From Salinisphaera sp. (GTDB lineage: Bacteria > Pseudomonadota > Gammaproteobacteria > Nevskiales > Salinisphaeraceae), in the NCBI RefSeq assembly GCF_002729955.1, contig NZ_PBYA01000049.1, forward strand, positions 112,614 to 176,613: a stretch of 64,000 nt of DNA, read 5' to 3'. Below the pieces are notes generated by a model. That model was not told where the DNA came from. It did not search any database and saw only the letters and a program-made list of their open reading frames with translations. Positions 13,036 through 24,800 of this stretch are shown here, piece after piece. The first letter of the stretch is position 1. Each line of letters begins with the position of its first letter. The position numbers and the translations under genes were made by a program.

Positions 13036-14118
13036 ATGCAAGCGAACATCGTTCATTCCCATACCGTCACCCCGGGGCTGCGCCGGCGCGCGCGCCGCTC
13101 GGCGCTGGCGGTCCTGCTGGCTTTGGCGGTTCTTGTTGCTGCCTGTACAGGCGAGCAGCGCGAACCGATTCGCGTCAGCGGCCCCGCACAGGGCACGACC
13201 TACAGCGTGACGGTCATGGATCCGCCGTCCGAGCTGGACAGGGCCCGCGTAAAGGCGGCGATGGACGAGTTGATCGAAAACATCGACGCGCAGATGTCCA
13301 CCTGGCGGGACGATTCGGAAATCGCGCGCTTCAACGCGGCGCCGCAAGGCGAGTGGGTGCCCGTATCGCCGGAGTTCGCGCAGGTGACCCAGCGCGCGCT
13401 CGCGATCGGGCGCGATACCGGCGGTGCTTTTGATGTGACGCTGGCCCCCATACTCAAGGTCTGGGGGTTTGGCGCGGGCGCGAGCGAGCCCAGTCGTTTG
13501 CCGACCGCGGATGAACTGGCGGCCGCCCGCGAAAAGACCGGTCTCGGGCTTGTCGAAGTACGCGATGAACCGCCCGCACTAAGAAAGCGCGCCGCCAACG
13601 TAACGCTCGATCTGGCGGGTCTGGCGCAGGGCTACACGGTCGATCTCATGGCCCAACGTCTGGACGAGCTGGGCGCGAAGCGCTACCTCGCCGAACTGGG
13701 CGGCGAGCTGTACGCGAAAGGCAACAAGACCGGGCGCTCGCCCTGGCGTATCGGTGTGGAGAAGCCCAAGGCCGGCGCACGCGAAATCGAGCGCATCGTG
13801 GGCCTGGCTGACGCCGGCATGACCACCTCCGGCGACTATCGCGACTATTTCGAAATCGACGGTCGCCGGTTTTCGCATACCATCGACCCGCGCACGGGGC
13901 GTCCGGTCGCCCACGATGTGCGCGCTGTCACCGTGATTGCACAAGACGCCACGCGGGCCGATGCGATGGCGACCGCGCTGCTGGTGATGGGTGAAGAGGC
14001 CGGGCTTCGTTATGCGAATGAACACGATCTGGCCGCGTTATTCGTGAGCGGCGACGCACCGGCGTATACTGAAACCTATTCCAAGGCATTCGAACCCTAT
14101 ATCGAGGAGTCGAAATGA
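13036..14118 (+). CDS. apbE: FAD:protein FMN transferase ApbE (lipoprotein)
   Basis: Attaches FMN through a phosphoester bond to threonine in NqrB and NqrC. The ATG at 13036 has GAAGGAAAAG upstream. The frame is open further upstream into nqrF, but that is non-coding overlap. The 360-residue protein has a lipoprotein signal with lipobox LVAAC (C37) preceded by an unusually long Arg-rich n-region. Family motifs are GTTYSVTV, MSTWRDDSEIARFN, LDLAGLAQGYTVD, the glycine-rich LAELGGELYAKG and the metal-site region TIDPRTGRPV. It overlaps nqrM by four bases. Confidence 0.95.
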   Translation: MQANIVHSHTVTPGLRRRARRSALAVLLALAVLVAACTGEQREPIRVSGPAQGTTYSVTVMDPPSELDRARVKAAMDELIENIDAQMSTWRDDSEIARFNAAPQGEWVPVSPEFAQVTQRALAIGRDTGGAFDVTLAPILKVWGFGAGASEPSRLPTADELAAAREKTGLGLVEVRDEPPALRKRAANVTLDLAGLAQGYTVDLMAQRLDELGAKRYLAELGGELYAKGNKTGRSPWRIGVEKPKAGAREIERIVGLADAGMTTSGDYRDYFEIDGRRFSHTIDPRTGRPVAHDVRAVTVIAQDATRADAMATALLVMGEEAGLRYANEHDLAALFVSGDAPAYTETYSKAFEPYIEESK

Positions 14119-14303
14119 CACAGTTGCTGATACTCACCCTCGTGGCCTTTGCCGTGATGGCGTTGGTCGTCGCCGGCATGGCCATCGGGGTCATGGTTAC
14201 CGGACGCGAGATCAAGGGCAGCTGCGGCGGCGTCGGCGGCGGCGACTGTGCCTGCAGCAAGGGCGGGAATTGCCCGACCACCGACAAGGCGCAGTCGCAC
14301 TGA
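14115..14303 (+). CDS. nqrM: Na+-NQR maturation protein NqrM (DUF539)
   Basis: A 62-residue protein with one N-terminal membrane helix (about residues 4-29) and a Cys-rich tail with C37, C45, C47 and C53 in the pattern GSCGG ... CAC ... C. NqrM is known to be required for Na+-NQR assembly, probably for delivery of iron to the NqrD/E centre. It overlaps the apbE stop by ATGA and the next start by one base, indicating translational coupling. Confidence 0.93.
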   Translation: MTQLLILTLVAFAVMALVVAGMAIGVMVTGREIKGSCGGVGGGDCACSKGGNCPTTDKAQSH

Positions 14304-14701
14304 TGTCGGCCCCATCGCTGGTCGTAAAGGACTATATGCGGGAGGTGATGGTCACCTTCCGTCCCGATGCCGACGCGCTGCGCGCGGTGCATCTGCTGCT
14401 GGAGAAAGACGTCTCCGGTGCGCCGGTCACCGATCGGCTCGGCAACATCGTTGGTTTTTTGTCGGAGAAGGATCTGCTCGGGATCGCGCTCGAGGCGGGC
14501 TATCACGCCGATGCGGCGGGTACCATCGAAGCGCTGATGTCGAAAAAAGTCGTGACAGTCGATGCGGAAGATAGTATTGTTAGCGCCGCTCGGATACTCC
14601 GGGACGCGTCGACGGAGACGTTGCCAGTGATGCTGCAAGGACGCCTCGCTGGTATGATCACTCGTCAGGACGTGCTTCGGGCATTCGAAAGCCAGCGCTA
14701 G
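14303..14701 (+). CDS. CBS-domain pair protein
   Basis: A 132-residue protein made of two CBS motifs (about residues 10-60 and 75-130), read from the ATG that shares one base with the nqrM stop. Motifs are VSGAPVTDRLGNIVGFLSEKD and TLPVMLQGRLAGMITRQDVL. Stand-alone CBS pairs usually bind adenine nucleotides and act as sensors. The coupling to nqrM suggests a link to Na+-NQR or energy state, which is inference. An alternative start lies 33 bases upstream. Confidence 0.85.
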   Translation: MSAPSLVVKDYMREVMVTFRPDADALRAVHLLLEKDVSGAPVTDRLGNIVGFLSEKDLLGIALEAGYHADAAGTIEALMSKKVVTVDAEDSIVSAARILRDASTETLPVMLQGRLAGMITRQDVLRAFESQR

Positions 14702-14768
14702 TTTAGGCGTATTGAGTTACGCATTCGCTAGTCGATTTTCCTAGAAGCTGTAGTGACAAATCAGGGCC

Positions 14769-14797
14769 TTGCATTATGAAGGCCAAGTCATTATAGT
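14769..14797 (+). promoter_or_regulatory. Sigma70-type promoter for tRNA-fMet
   Basis: TTGCAT at 14769-14774, a 17-base spacer, and TATAGT at 14792-14797. The predicted start near 14804 is about 8 bases before the tRNA. The bases after the -10 are GC-rich (CGCGCC), like discriminators of stringently controlled stable-RNA promoters. Confidence 0.65.
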
Positions 14798-14811
14798 TTC
14801 GCGCCATCGGG

Positions 14812-14888
14812 TGCGGGGTGGAGCAGTCTGGCAGCTCGTCGGGCTCATAACCCGAAGGTCGCAGGTTCGAATCCTGCCCCCGCTACCA
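14812..14888 (+). tRNA. metY: Initiator tRNA-fMet (anticodon CAT)
   Basis: A 77-base cloverleaf with encoded CCA. The anticodon stem TCGGG/CCCGA around CTCATAA has the three G:C pairs that define initiator tRNA. Acceptor pairs 2-7 are GCGGGG with CCCCGC. Position 1 is T and position 72 is T, so the first pair is a U-U mismatch instead of the common C-A, still leaving 1-72 unpaired as formylation requires. The position upstream of rimP-nusA-infB matches metY in E. coli. Confidence 0.96.
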
Positions 14889-14904
14889 CATCTTGGTTGG
14901 ATTA

Positions 14905-14930
14905 AAAGCCCCCGATGCGGGGCTTTTTTT
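14905..14930 (+). terminator. Rho-independent terminator after tRNA-fMet
   Basis: AAAGCCCC at 14905-14912 pairs with GGGGCTTT at 14919-14926 around a 6-base loop, followed by more T. It lies between the tRNA and rimP, so it may cap the tRNA transcript or attenuate read-through into the nusA operon. Confidence 0.8.
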
Positions 14931-14941
14931 ATTGGCGCTTT

Positions 14942-15394
14942 ATGTCGCAACGTCTTCACGAATTGCTCGAACCGATCATCAACGATCTGGGCTACGAGCT
15001 CTGGCACCTCGAATCGGTCGGCGCGGGGCGCAATCGCGTGCTGCGTGTGTATATCGATTCGTCCGAGGGCATCGCGCTGGAGGACTGCGAGACGGTCAGC
15101 CACGAAGTAAGCGCGGCCCTGGATGTCGAGGACGAAGGCAGCGGCCAGTATCAGCTGGAAGTCTCGTCGCCGGGTCTGGATCGACCGCTCGTTACCGGAG
15201 AGCATTTTCGTCGCTTCATTGGTGAACGTGCGCGCGTGAACATGTTTGCGCCGGTCGGCGGCAAGCGAAAGCTGCGCGGTACGATCCTGGCGGTGAACGG
15301 CGACACGGTTGATTTGGGCTGTGACGACCAGACATACAGCCTCGCGACAGGTGATATGGCGAAAGCCAGGCTGGAGCCCGTCTTTGAAGAATAG
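14942..15394 (+). CDS. rimP: Ribosome maturation factor RimP
   Basis: A 150-residue protein needed for 30S subunit maturation. The ATG at 14942 gives MSQRLHELLEPIINDLGYEL, the usual start. Motifs are LRVYIDSSEGIALEDCETVS in the N-terminal domain and YQLEVSSPGLDRPL before the C-terminal SH3-like barrel with the VDLG strand. First gene of rimP-nusA-infB-rbfA-truB. Confidence 0.96.
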   Translation: MSQRLHELLEPIINDLGYELWHLESVGAGRNRVLRVYIDSSEGIALEDCETVSHEVSAALDVEDEGSGQYQLEVSSPGLDRPLVTGEHFRRFIGERARVNMFAPVGGKRKLRGTILAVNGDTVDLGCDDQTYSLATGDMAKARLEPVFEE

Positions 15395-15454
15395 GGGCTT
15401 TGTCGAAGCGGTTTTGCCGGTCAAACGCAACACGAACGATTTCGGGTGGCAGCG

Positions 15455-16978
15455 ATGAACAAGAATGTCCTATTGGTCGCCGAGGCGGTTTCAAACGAGA
15501 AAGGCGTTGATCGAGAGATCATCTTCGAAGCAATCGAAGCCGCGCTTTCCTCCGCTACGCGCAAGAAGCACGGCGGCGAAATCGCGGTGCGGGTCGAGGT
15601 CGACCGCAAGACCGGTCACTACGAAACATTCCGGCGCTGGCAGGTCATAGAGCCGGGCGCCGAGGGCGAGGACGGCGAGCCGGTCTTCATCGAAGCGCCG
15701 GATCGCGAGATTTCGCTAGAAACCGCGCGTGAGAATCATCCCGAGATCCAGGCCGGCGAGTTCATCGAAGAGCCGATGGAATCGGTCGAGTTCGGCCGTA
15801 TCGCAGCTCAGGCCGCAAAACAGGTCATCGTGCAGAAGGTGCGCGAGGCCGAGCGCGCCCAGATCGTCGACCAGTACAAGCATCGCGTAGGCGAGCTGAT
15901 TACGGGTCTGGTCAAGCGCATGGAGCGCGGCGCGGTGATTCTCGATCTGGGCGGCAACGCAGAAGCCATCATCCCGCGAGATCAGATGATCCCGCGCGAG
16001 CCGATGCGTCCGGGCGATCGCGTGCGCGGCTATCTTTATGACGTACGCCCCGAGCAGCGCGGCCCGCAGCTTTTCGTTTCTCGTACCAAGCCCGAATTCC
16101 TGCTGGAACTGTTCAAGCTGGAAGTGCCGGAGATTGGCCAGGGCTTGATCGAACTGCGCGGCGGTGCGCGGGATCCGGGTCTTCGCGCCAAGATTTCGGT
16201 ACAGGCCAAGGATCGTCGTATCGATCCGGTGGGTGCCTGCGTCGGCATGCGGGGTTCGCGCGTACAGAGTGTGTCGAACGAGCTCGCCGGCGAACGCATC
16301 GATATCATCATGTGGAACGAAAACCCCGCCCAGTTCGTGATCAATGCGATGGCGCCGGCGGAAGTCGAATCCATCGTGCTGGACGAAGATTCCAACAGCA
16401 TGGATCTGGCCGTCGCTGAAGACGTGCTGGCCAAGGCGATCGGTCGCGGTGGCCAGAACATTCGTCTGGCCTCGGAACTGACCGGCTGGAAGCTCAACGT
16501 CATGACCGTGGAAGACGCGGATGCGAAGAGCGAGGCCGAAGGCGAGGCGCTGCAGACCATGTTTCGCGAGCAGCTCGACGTCGACGACGAGGTTGCCGTC
16601 ATTCTGGTCCAGGAAGGCTTCACGACCACCGAAGAAATCGCCTACGTGCCGCTCGAAGAGCTCGCCGAAATCGAAGAGTTCGACGAGGACATCGGCGAAG
16701 AACTGCGTAATCGCGCCCGCGATTACCTGCTCTCCAAGGCGATTTCCAGCGTGGAAGGCGGCGCCGAGGTCGACGACGACCTGTACGAAGTCGACGGTGT
16801 CGACGAGGAACTTGCCGCCCGCCTGGGTGAAAACGGTATCCTCTCGCGCGATGACCTCGCCGAGCTGGGCGCAGACGAACTCGTCGAGATGGTCGAAATA
16901 GATGAGGCAACGGCCGGCAAGCTGATCATGGCTGCTCGGGCGCACTGGTTTGCTGACGAGCAGGCCGACGCCGAATAG
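15455..16978 (+). CDS. nusA: Transcription termination/antitermination factor NusA
   Basis: The 507-residue protein binds RNA polymerase and nascent RNA and modulates pausing, termination and antitermination. The start [20 protein letters not shown] matches the family; a GTG nine bases upstream is a weaker option. The N-terminal polymerase-binding domain (about 1-125) is followed by S1 (about 135-200, [19 protein letters not shown]), two KH domains ([13 protein letters not shown] and [15 protein letters not shown]) and two acidic repeats at the C-terminus, as in other gammaproteobacteria. Confidence 0.97.
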   Translation: MNKNVLLVAEAVSNEKGVDREIIFEAIEAALSSATRKKHGGEIAVRVEVDRKTGHYETFRRWQVIEPGAEGEDGEPVFIEAPDREISLETARENHPEIQAGEFIEEPMESVEFGRIAAQAAKQVIVQKVREAERAQIVDQYKHRVGELITGLVKRMERGAVILDLGGNAEAIIPRDQMIPREPMRPGDRVRGYLYDVRPEQRGPQLFVSRTKPEFLLELFKLEVPEIGQGLIELRGGARDPGLRAKISVQAKDRRIDPVGACVGMRGSRVQSVSNELAGERIDIIMWNENPAQFVINAMAPAEVESIVLDEDSNSMDLAVAEDVLAKAIGRGGQNIRLASELTGWKLNVMTVEDADAKSEAEGEALQTMFREQLDVDDEVAVILVQEGFTTTEEIAYVPLEELAEIEEFDEDIGEELRNRARDYLLSKAISSVEGGAEVDDDLYEVDGVDEELAARLGENGILSRDDLAELGADELVEMVEIDEATAGKLIMAARAHWFADEQADAE

Positions 16979-17047
16979 AATTGTCCTGAACAAACGGACG
17001 CCCGGCGCGGCAACGCACCAGCGCGGGCCCCATGGAGTAAGCAGAAT

Positions 17048-19687
<2,640 letters not shown>

Positions 19688-19710
19688 GCCGGCTGCGGAT
19701 AGGCGCAGAC

Positions 19711-20142
19711 ATGGCACGCGAATTCTCTCGCAAGCATCGGGTGGCCGAAGAGCTCAAGCGCGAGCTCGGCATCCTGATCACCACCGAGGTCAAGGATCCG
19801 CGCGTTCGACTGGTGGCGATAACCTCGGTTGAGGTGTCGCCCGATCTGGCCCATGCGAAGGTGTTCGTCGGCAGCTTCGACGTCACGGCGCCGCCGGAAG
19901 AGTCGAGCAAGGCGATCGAAGGCCTCAACGCGGCACGCGGCTTTCTCAAGCGTGCCCTCGGCAAGCGGCTGCGCCTGCGCGTGATGCCGGAACTGCGCTT
20001 TATCGAAGACACCACCGAGCGCGATGCCCAGCATATGCGCGAGGTCATCAATTCGGCGGTGGCAGAAGATCGTCGCCACGGCGACCCGTTGGCCGAGGAA
20101 GACAGCGCCGCCGACGATAGCGAGGCGCATGGGGCGTCGTAA
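19711..20142 (+). CDS. rbfA: 30S ribosome-binding factor RbfA
   Basis: A 143-residue KH-fold protein for late 16S rRNA and 30S maturation and cold adaptation. MAREFSRKHRVAEELKRELG, VTSVEVSPDLAHAKVFVG-like and MPELRFIEDTTERDAQHM segments are diagnostic. The C-terminal acidic tail overlaps the truB start by 14 bases. Confidence 0.96.
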   Translation: MAREFSRKHRVAEELKRELGILITTEVKDPRVRLVAITSVEVSPDLAHAKVFVGSFDVTAPPEESSKAIEGLNAARGFLKRALGKRLRLRVMPELRFIEDTTERDAQHMREVINSAVAEDRRHGDPLAEEDSAADDSEAHGAS

Positions 20143-21052
20143 GCGCGGGCAGGATATCGACGGCGTCGTGCTGCTCGACAAACCGCTGGGTTGTTCTTCG
20201 AATGCAGCGCTGCAACGCGTGCGTCGTGCCTTCGATGCCCGCAAGGCTGGGCATACCGGCAGCCTCGACCCGCTCGCAAGCGGCCTGCTGCCCGTCTGCC
20301 TGGGCGAGGCGACTAAGGTTTCTTCCTATCTCCTGGCTGCCGACAAGACTTATCGCGTAACCGCACTGCACGGTGCTCAGACCGCCACCGGCGATGGCGA
20401 GGGCGATGTCGTGGCGCGCAGCGACGTGGCGATGCCCGATCGCGAGACGCTGGAATCGATACTGGCGCGCTTTGTCGGCCCCCAGCAGCAGATTCCGCCG
20501 ATGTACTCCGCGCTCAAGAAAGACGGCAAACGTCTTTACGAGCATGCACGGGCCGGCGAGACGGTCGAGCGCGAGCCGCGCGCTATCACCGTGCACTCGA
20601 TCCAGCTCATCGATTGTGGTGCGCACAGTTTTACGCTGGAAACGCGCGTATCGAGCGGCACGTATATCCGAACGCTGGTCGAGGATATCGCCGCAGCCTG
20701 GCAAAGCGTGGCCCATGTGGGCAGCCTCCATCGTACCGCGATCGGGCGCCTGGGTACGGAACTGGGTATGACCCCGCTGGCCGATATCGAAGAGCGAGCC
20801 GCGGCGGGCGAGTCTCTCGACGAGTGGCTGCTGCCGCTATCGGTCGCGGTGGCAGACTGGCCCAACGTGGTGCTCGATCAATCGAGTGCCGCGGCCATGA
20901 ACCACGGCCGCCCGGTGGCCTGCCCCGCGGGTACGGTGAACGCGCAGACGCTGTGTATCCAGGACGACGCGGGCCAGATCCTCGGCCTGGGCTATATCGA
21001 CGAGCGCGGCATGCTGGCCCCCAGGCGGTTGTTCGCCCGCCCGCAGCGATAG
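20129..21052 (+). CDS. truB: tRNA pseudouridine(55) synthase TruB
   Basis: Makes pseudouridine 55 in the T loop of tRNAs. The ATG at 20129 overlaps rbfA and gives 307 residues starting MGRRKRGQDIDGVVLLDKPL. The catalytic aspartate is D47 in GHTGSLDPLASG. Other motifs are KTYRV, QQIPPMYSALKKDGKRLYE and the SSGTYIRTLVEDI segment. The C-terminal PUA-like domain ends near the stop. Confidence 0.96.
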   Translation: MGRRKRGQDIDGVVLLDKPLGCSSNAALQRVRRAFDARKAGHTGSLDPLASGLLPVCLGEATKVSSYLLAADKTYRVTALHGAQTATGDGEGDVVARSDVAMPDRETLESILARFVGPQQQIPPMYSALKKDGKRLYEHARAGETVEREPRAITVHSIQLIDCGAHSFTLETRVSSGTYIRTLVEDIAAAWQSVAHVGSLHRTAIGRLGTELGMTPLADIEERAAAGESLDEWLLPLSVAVADWPNVVLDQSSAAAMNHGRPVACPAGTVNAQTLCIQDDAGQILGLGYIDERGMLAPRRLFARPQR

Positions 21053-21112
21053 ACCCCGGGGTCGGGGCTCTTCCCGGGCCCAGGCACGCATTGCGATGTC
21101 GGCCGAAAGCTG

Positions 21113-21142
21113 TTGTACAGCGAGGCCACAAGCCGATAGAAT
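21113..21142 (+). promoter_or_regulatory. Candidate sigma70 promoter for rpsO
   Basis: TTGTAC at 21113-21118, an 18-base spacer and TAGAAT at 21137-21142. A start near 21149 would give an rpsO leader of about 165 bases that contains the large stem-loop at 21191-21261. Confidence 0.5.
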
Positions 21143-21190
21143 ATGCGCCTCGCGGCACATGCGGCTGCTGCCCGGTGACCGGAGCGCACG

Positions 21191-21261
21191 GGCTTTTTCC
21201 AAACCGTTTCGTGGGGATGAGAGACGAAAGTCTCCTCCCGGCTTGCTGTTTGGAAAAGGCC
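21191..21261 (+). promoter_or_regulatory. Structured RNA leader upstream of rpsO
   Basis: GGCTTTTTCCAAAC at 21191-21204 pairs with GTTTGGAAAAGGCC at 21248-21261 (14 pairs with one G-U). Inside, GAGAC at 21221-21225 and GTCTC at 21230-21234 close a GAAA tetraloop, extended by GGGG/CTCCC bases. No T run follows, so it is not a simple terminator. It ends about 55 bases before the S15 start. S15 represses its own translation through leader structures in several bacteria, so this is a candidate autoregulatory element, but it does not obviously match the E. coli pseudoknot. Confidence 0.55.
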
Positions 21262-21316
21262 GGGTTGCTCCAGCCAGGCGGGGCTGCGGTGTTTGTATTG
21301 TTAGCCAGGAGTAAAC

Positions 21317-21586
21317 ATGGCCCTGTCGACCGAAGAAAAAGCCGAAGTCATCAACAAATACAGCCGTGGTACCGGCGATACCGGTTCCCCGGAAGTGCAA
21401 GTTGCGTTGCTGACCACCCGCATCACCCAGCTGGGCGATCATTTCAACGCGCACAAGGGTGATCATCATTCCCGTCGCGGTCTGCTGAAGATGGTCAACC
21501 AGCGCCGCAAGCTGCTTGACTACATCAAGCGCCGCGATGCTTCGCGTTACAAGGCTCTGATCAGCGAGCTGGGTCTGCGTCGCTAA
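21317..21586 (+). CDS. rpsO: 30S ribosomal protein S15
   Basis: An 89-residue primary 16S rRNA-binding protein. The sequence [33 protein letters not shown] and [20 protein letters not shown] is highly conserved. A good AGGAG ribosome-binding site lies six bases before the ATG. A promoter and a strong RNA structure lie upstream, and a terminator separates it from pnp. Confidence 0.98.
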   Translation: MALSTEEKAEVINKYSRGTGDTGSPEVQVALLTTRITQLGDHFNAHKGDHHSRRGLLKMVNQRRKLLDYIKRRDASRYKALISELGLRR

Positions 21587-21612
21587 GCGCGATCATCAGA
21601 TCCCAGCCTATG

Positions 21613-21649
21613 AAAGCGCCCCTCGGTTAACCGAGCCGGGCGCTTTTTT
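21613..21649 (+). terminator. Rho-independent terminator or attenuator between rpsO and pnp
   Basis: AAAGCGCCC (21613-21621) pairs with GGGCGCTTT, with an inner CTCGG/CCGAG arm, followed by a T run to about 21649. In E. coli the rpsO-pnp pair is likewise separated by a terminator with partial read-through. Confidence 0.8.
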
Positions 21650-21674
21650 GTTTGAAAGACACAGGATAATTCTA

Positions 21675-23807
21675 GTGAGCAACGTCACCGTAACCAGTAA
21701 ACAGACCTTCCAGTTCGGCGAACATGCGGTCACCCTCGAAACGGGTGAGATCGCGCGTCAGGCCGATGGCGCCGTGAAGGTGAGCATGGGCGACACCGTG
21801 GTGCTCGTCACCGCTGTCGGCAAGAAGGAAGCCGCGCCCAACGCCGCCTTCTTCCCGCTGACCGTCAACTATCAGGAACGCACCTATGCCGGCGGCAAGA
21901 TCCCCGGCGGCTTCTTCAAGCGTGAAGGGCGCCCGGGTGAAAAGGAAACGCTTACCTGCCGCCTGATCGACCGTCCGATTCGTCCGCTGTTTCCGAAAGG
22001 CTTCTACAACGAAGTCCAGATCGTGGCCACGGTCATGTCGGTTGATCCCGAGATCGATGCCGATATCCCCGCCATGATCGGCGCATCCGCCGCGCTCAGC
22101 CTTGCCGGCCTGCCGTTCGCGGGCCCGATTGGCGGTGCGCGCGTTGGCTATGCCAACGGCGAATATGTGCTCAACCCGAGCGCCACCCAGCTCAAGACGA
22201 GCGATCTGAACCTGGTTGTCGCCGGCACCTCCGACGCCGTGCTGATGGTGGAATCCGAAGCCAAGGAGCTGTCGGAGGAAATCATGCTGGGCGCGGTGCT
22301 GTTCGGTCATGAACAGATCCAGGCCGCCATCCAGGCCATCGAAGCGATGGTCGCCGAAGCCGGCAAGCCGAAATGGGACTGGCAGGCCCCGGCCAAGGAT
22401 GAATCCCTGGCGGAAGCCGTCGAGCGTGTCGCCAAGAACGACGTCGTCGAGGCGTATCAGATCGCCGACAAGCAGGACCGCGGTGCCCGCCTGGGCGAAA
22501 TCAAGGACGCCGTAGTCGCCGAGCTGGCCGTCGAAGAAGGCGAGGAAGGCTGGAGCCGCGACGACGTGAAGGCCGCTCTCGGCTCGCTGGAAAAGACCAC
22601 CGTGCGTTCGCGCATTCTCGAAGGCCAGCCGCGTATCGACGGCCGCGACACGCGCACCGTGCGCGCGCTGGACATCAAGACCGGCGTACTGCCGCGTACC
22701 CACGGCTCGGCGCTGTTCACGCGTGGTGAAACCCAGGCACTGGTCGTCACCACGCTCGGCACCGGTCGCGACGCGCAGATGATCGACGCGGTCGAAGGCA
22801 AGTACGACGACCCGTTCATGCTGCACTACAACTTCCCGCCCTACAGCGTGGGCGAGACCGGCTTCATGGGCAGCCCCAAGCGTCGTGAAATCGGCCACGG
22901 CAAGCTGGCCAAGCGTGCCATCATGGGCGTACTGCCGGATCTGGAGAAGGAATTCCCCTACGTCATGCGCGTGGTCTCGGAAGTCACCGAATCCAACGGC
23001 TCCTCGTCGATGGCGTCGGTCTGTGGCACCAGCCTCGCGCTCATGGACGCGGGCGTGCCGATCAAGGCGCCCGTGGCCGGCGTGGCCATGGGCCTGATCA
23101 AGGAAGGCGACAAGTTCGCCGTGCTTACCGATATCCTCGGTGACGAAGATCATCTCGGCGACATGGACTTCAAGGTGGCCGGCTCCAACGACGGCATCAC
23201 CGCGCTGCAGATGGACATCAAGATCGCCGGTATCACCCGCGAGATCATGGAAGCCGCCCTCGAGCAGGCCAAGGAAGGCCGGCTGCACATCCTCGGTGTC
23301 ATGGGCGAGGCCATCGACAAGCCGCGCCAGGAAGTCTCCGAGTGGGCGCCGCGCATCTTCACGATCAAGATCGATTCCGACAAGATTCGCGACGTCATCG
23401 GCAAGGGTGGTGCGACGATTCGCTCGATCACCGAAGAAACCGGTGCTTCCATCGATATCGAAGACGACGGCACCATCCATGTCGCCGCAGTCGATAAATC
23501 CGCCGCCGATATGGCGATCAAGCGGATCGAGGACATCACCCGCGATATCGAAGCCGGCCAGGTCTATGAAGGCAAGGTCGTGCGTATCGTGGACTTCGGC
23601 GCGTTCGTCAATCTGGTACCGGGCCGCGATGGCCTCGTGCATATCTCCCAGATCGCCGATCATCGCGTCGAAAAGGTCAGCGACGAACTCTCCGAAGGCC
23701 AGACCGTGAAGGTCAAGGTGCTGGAAGTCGACCGTCAGGGCCGCGTGCGTCTGTCGATGAAGGAACTTGCCGAGAAGGCCCCGGAAGAAGCGTCCGACGA
23801 AGGTTGA
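21675..23807 (+). CDS. pnp: Polyribonucleotide nucleotidyltransferase (PNPase)
   Basis: Phosphorolytic 3'-5' exoribonuclease of the degradosome. The GTG at 21675, with AGGA nine bases upstream, gives 710 residues starting [15 protein letters not shown]. The longer frame would start inside the terminator tail. Two RNase PH domains (first with [14 protein letters not shown], second with [14 protein letters not shown] and the [20 protein letters not shown] core) flank an all-helical domain. A KH domain ([15 protein letters not shown]) and an S1 domain ([16 protein letters not shown]) close the protein. Confidence 0.98.
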   Translation: MSNVTVTSKQTFQFGEHAVTLETGEIARQADGAVKVSMGDTVVLVTAVGKKEAAPNAAFFPLTVNYQERTYAGGKIPGGFFKREGRPGEKETLTCRLIDRPIRPLFPKGFYNEVQIVATVMSVDPEIDADIPAMIGASAALSLAGLPFAGPIGGARVGYANGEYVLNPSATQLKTSDLNLVVAGTSDAVLMVESEAKELSEEIMLGAVLFGHEQIQAAIQAIEAMVAEAGKPKWDWQAPAKDESLAEAVERVAKNDVVEAYQIADKQDRGARLGEIKDAVVAELAVEEGEEGWSRDDVKAALGSLEKTTVRSRILEGQPRIDGRDTRTVRALDIKTGVLPRTHGSALFTRGETQALVVTTLGTGRDAQMIDAVEGKYDDPFMLHYNFPPYSVGETGFMGSPKRREIGHGKLAKRAIMGVLPDLEKEFPYVMRVVSEVTESNGSSSMASVCGTSLALMDAGVPIKAPVAGVAMGLIKEGDKFAVLTDILGDEDHLGDMDFKVAGSNDGITALQMDIKIAGITREIMEAALEQAKEGRLHILGVMGEAIDKPRQEVSEWAPRIFTIKIDSDKIRDVIGKGGATIRSITEETGASIDIEDDGTIHVAAVDKSAADMAIKRIEDITRDIEAGQVYEGKVVRIVDFGAFVNLVPGRDGLVHISQIADHRVEKVSDELSEGQTVKVKVLEVDRQGRVRLSMKELAEKAPEEASDEG

Positions 23808-23843
23808 TAGGCTGCAACGGCTGTCCTCGGCGGCTGTGTTGTG

Positions 23844-23873
23844 AAAAGGGCGCCCCAACGGGCGCCCTTTTTT
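23844..23873 (+). terminator. Rho-independent terminator after pnp
   Basis: AAAGGGCGCC pairs with GGCGCCCTTT around a short loop, followed by T residues. It closes the rimP-pnp block. Confidence 0.85.
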
Positions 23874-24129
23874 ATGCGTGCAGTTTGGCGAGCGGGCAAG
23901 ACAGCACGCCATTGTTATCTCGTCGCGCGCCATCTATCGACTGCGATTAACGGACTGTTAGGCCGGCGTGGTTAGGTGGGCGCGCGAAGACGTGCCGGCC
24001 TGCCTTATCCATAGGAGCGGTGGCTGTGATCAGTTCCAGGAGGTGGGGGTGATAATTAACCGGGGTCGAGAATGGGTTAGAACATTATCCAAGCGACCAG
24101 TGAGCGCGGCAGCAAAAGTTTGACCGTAA
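23874..24129. other. Intergenic stretch without a recognisable gene
   Basis: No credible open frame, tRNA or clear promoter was found here. With 24694-24800 it flanks the pseudogene and marks the border between the conserved core and the T6SS island. Confidence 0.5.
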
Positions 24130-24640
24130 TCAATAGCCCCGCTGATATCCGTAAGCCGTCCGGTATCGGTGCAAGGCAGCGCGAAAAAGTGCTATCCCCC
24201 AAGCCGAACGTAACGGCAGACGGAACGAACCCGATGGGCAACACTGCCAGCGCCGCATAGCCGCGGCCCGCAGGACCGGATCGGCGGGGTGGGGGCGTTT
24301 GGTATCGCTCAGCGCCGTGTTCTTGTTGTCCGCATTGGCCGTGGCCTGTTGCCAGTCGGCGGCGTCGACCTGTCCTTTCGCGGTCTTGAGCAGCGCGGCC
24401 AGCGGGCTGGCTTCGGGATCGATCGAGGACTGGTTCGCCTTCGTCGCGCCCAGATGGGCGGCCAGTTGGGCATCGGGCGACAGGGCCACGATCTGGGTGG
24501 GATGCGCCGACGAGAGTTCTTCGAAGCCCTGCCAGCGTTCGACCATGAGCGACGACACACCCGCGGCGATACAGCCGGCTTTCGGCCGTGAACAAGGCCG
24601 TGAGCTCGGGGGGCAGGGCGTCTCGGGCGGCAGCGGGCAT
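24130..24640 (-). pseudogene. Frameshifted remnant of an unrecognised gene
   Basis: Two minus-strand frames join into one sensible protein. From the ATG at 24640 one frame reads MPAAARDALPPELTALFTAE, then LYRRG. After the CCC run at 24560-24562 (GGG on the coding strand), the other frame continues as GVSSLMVERWQGFEELSSAH, PTQIVALSPDAQLAAHLG and AALLKTAKGQVDAADWQQAT. Removing one G would restore a continuous frame. After about residue 115 the sequence becomes Arg/Trp/Cys-rich and looks degraded. No family was recognised, and a sequencing error cannot be excluded. Confidence 0.4.
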
Positions 24641-24800
24641 GGGATTATTTTTTGAAACGCCAACGGACTTGGTTTTCGGGGGTTCCGGGCCAATTTCCCG
24701 TTGTGCGCCGCTTAACCGGCGTGAATCGTTATGGAAGCATTGATTAATACGCCGTGGCCTTGGAGTATATGGACGTTCTTAGCATTCAAGGGAAGTTTTC

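Noticed and set aside
24740..24771. Promoter for tssA with TTGATT and TATATG
   Set aside because: The spacing between the boxes is about 20 bases, too long for a sigma70 promoter, and no sigma54 pattern was found.
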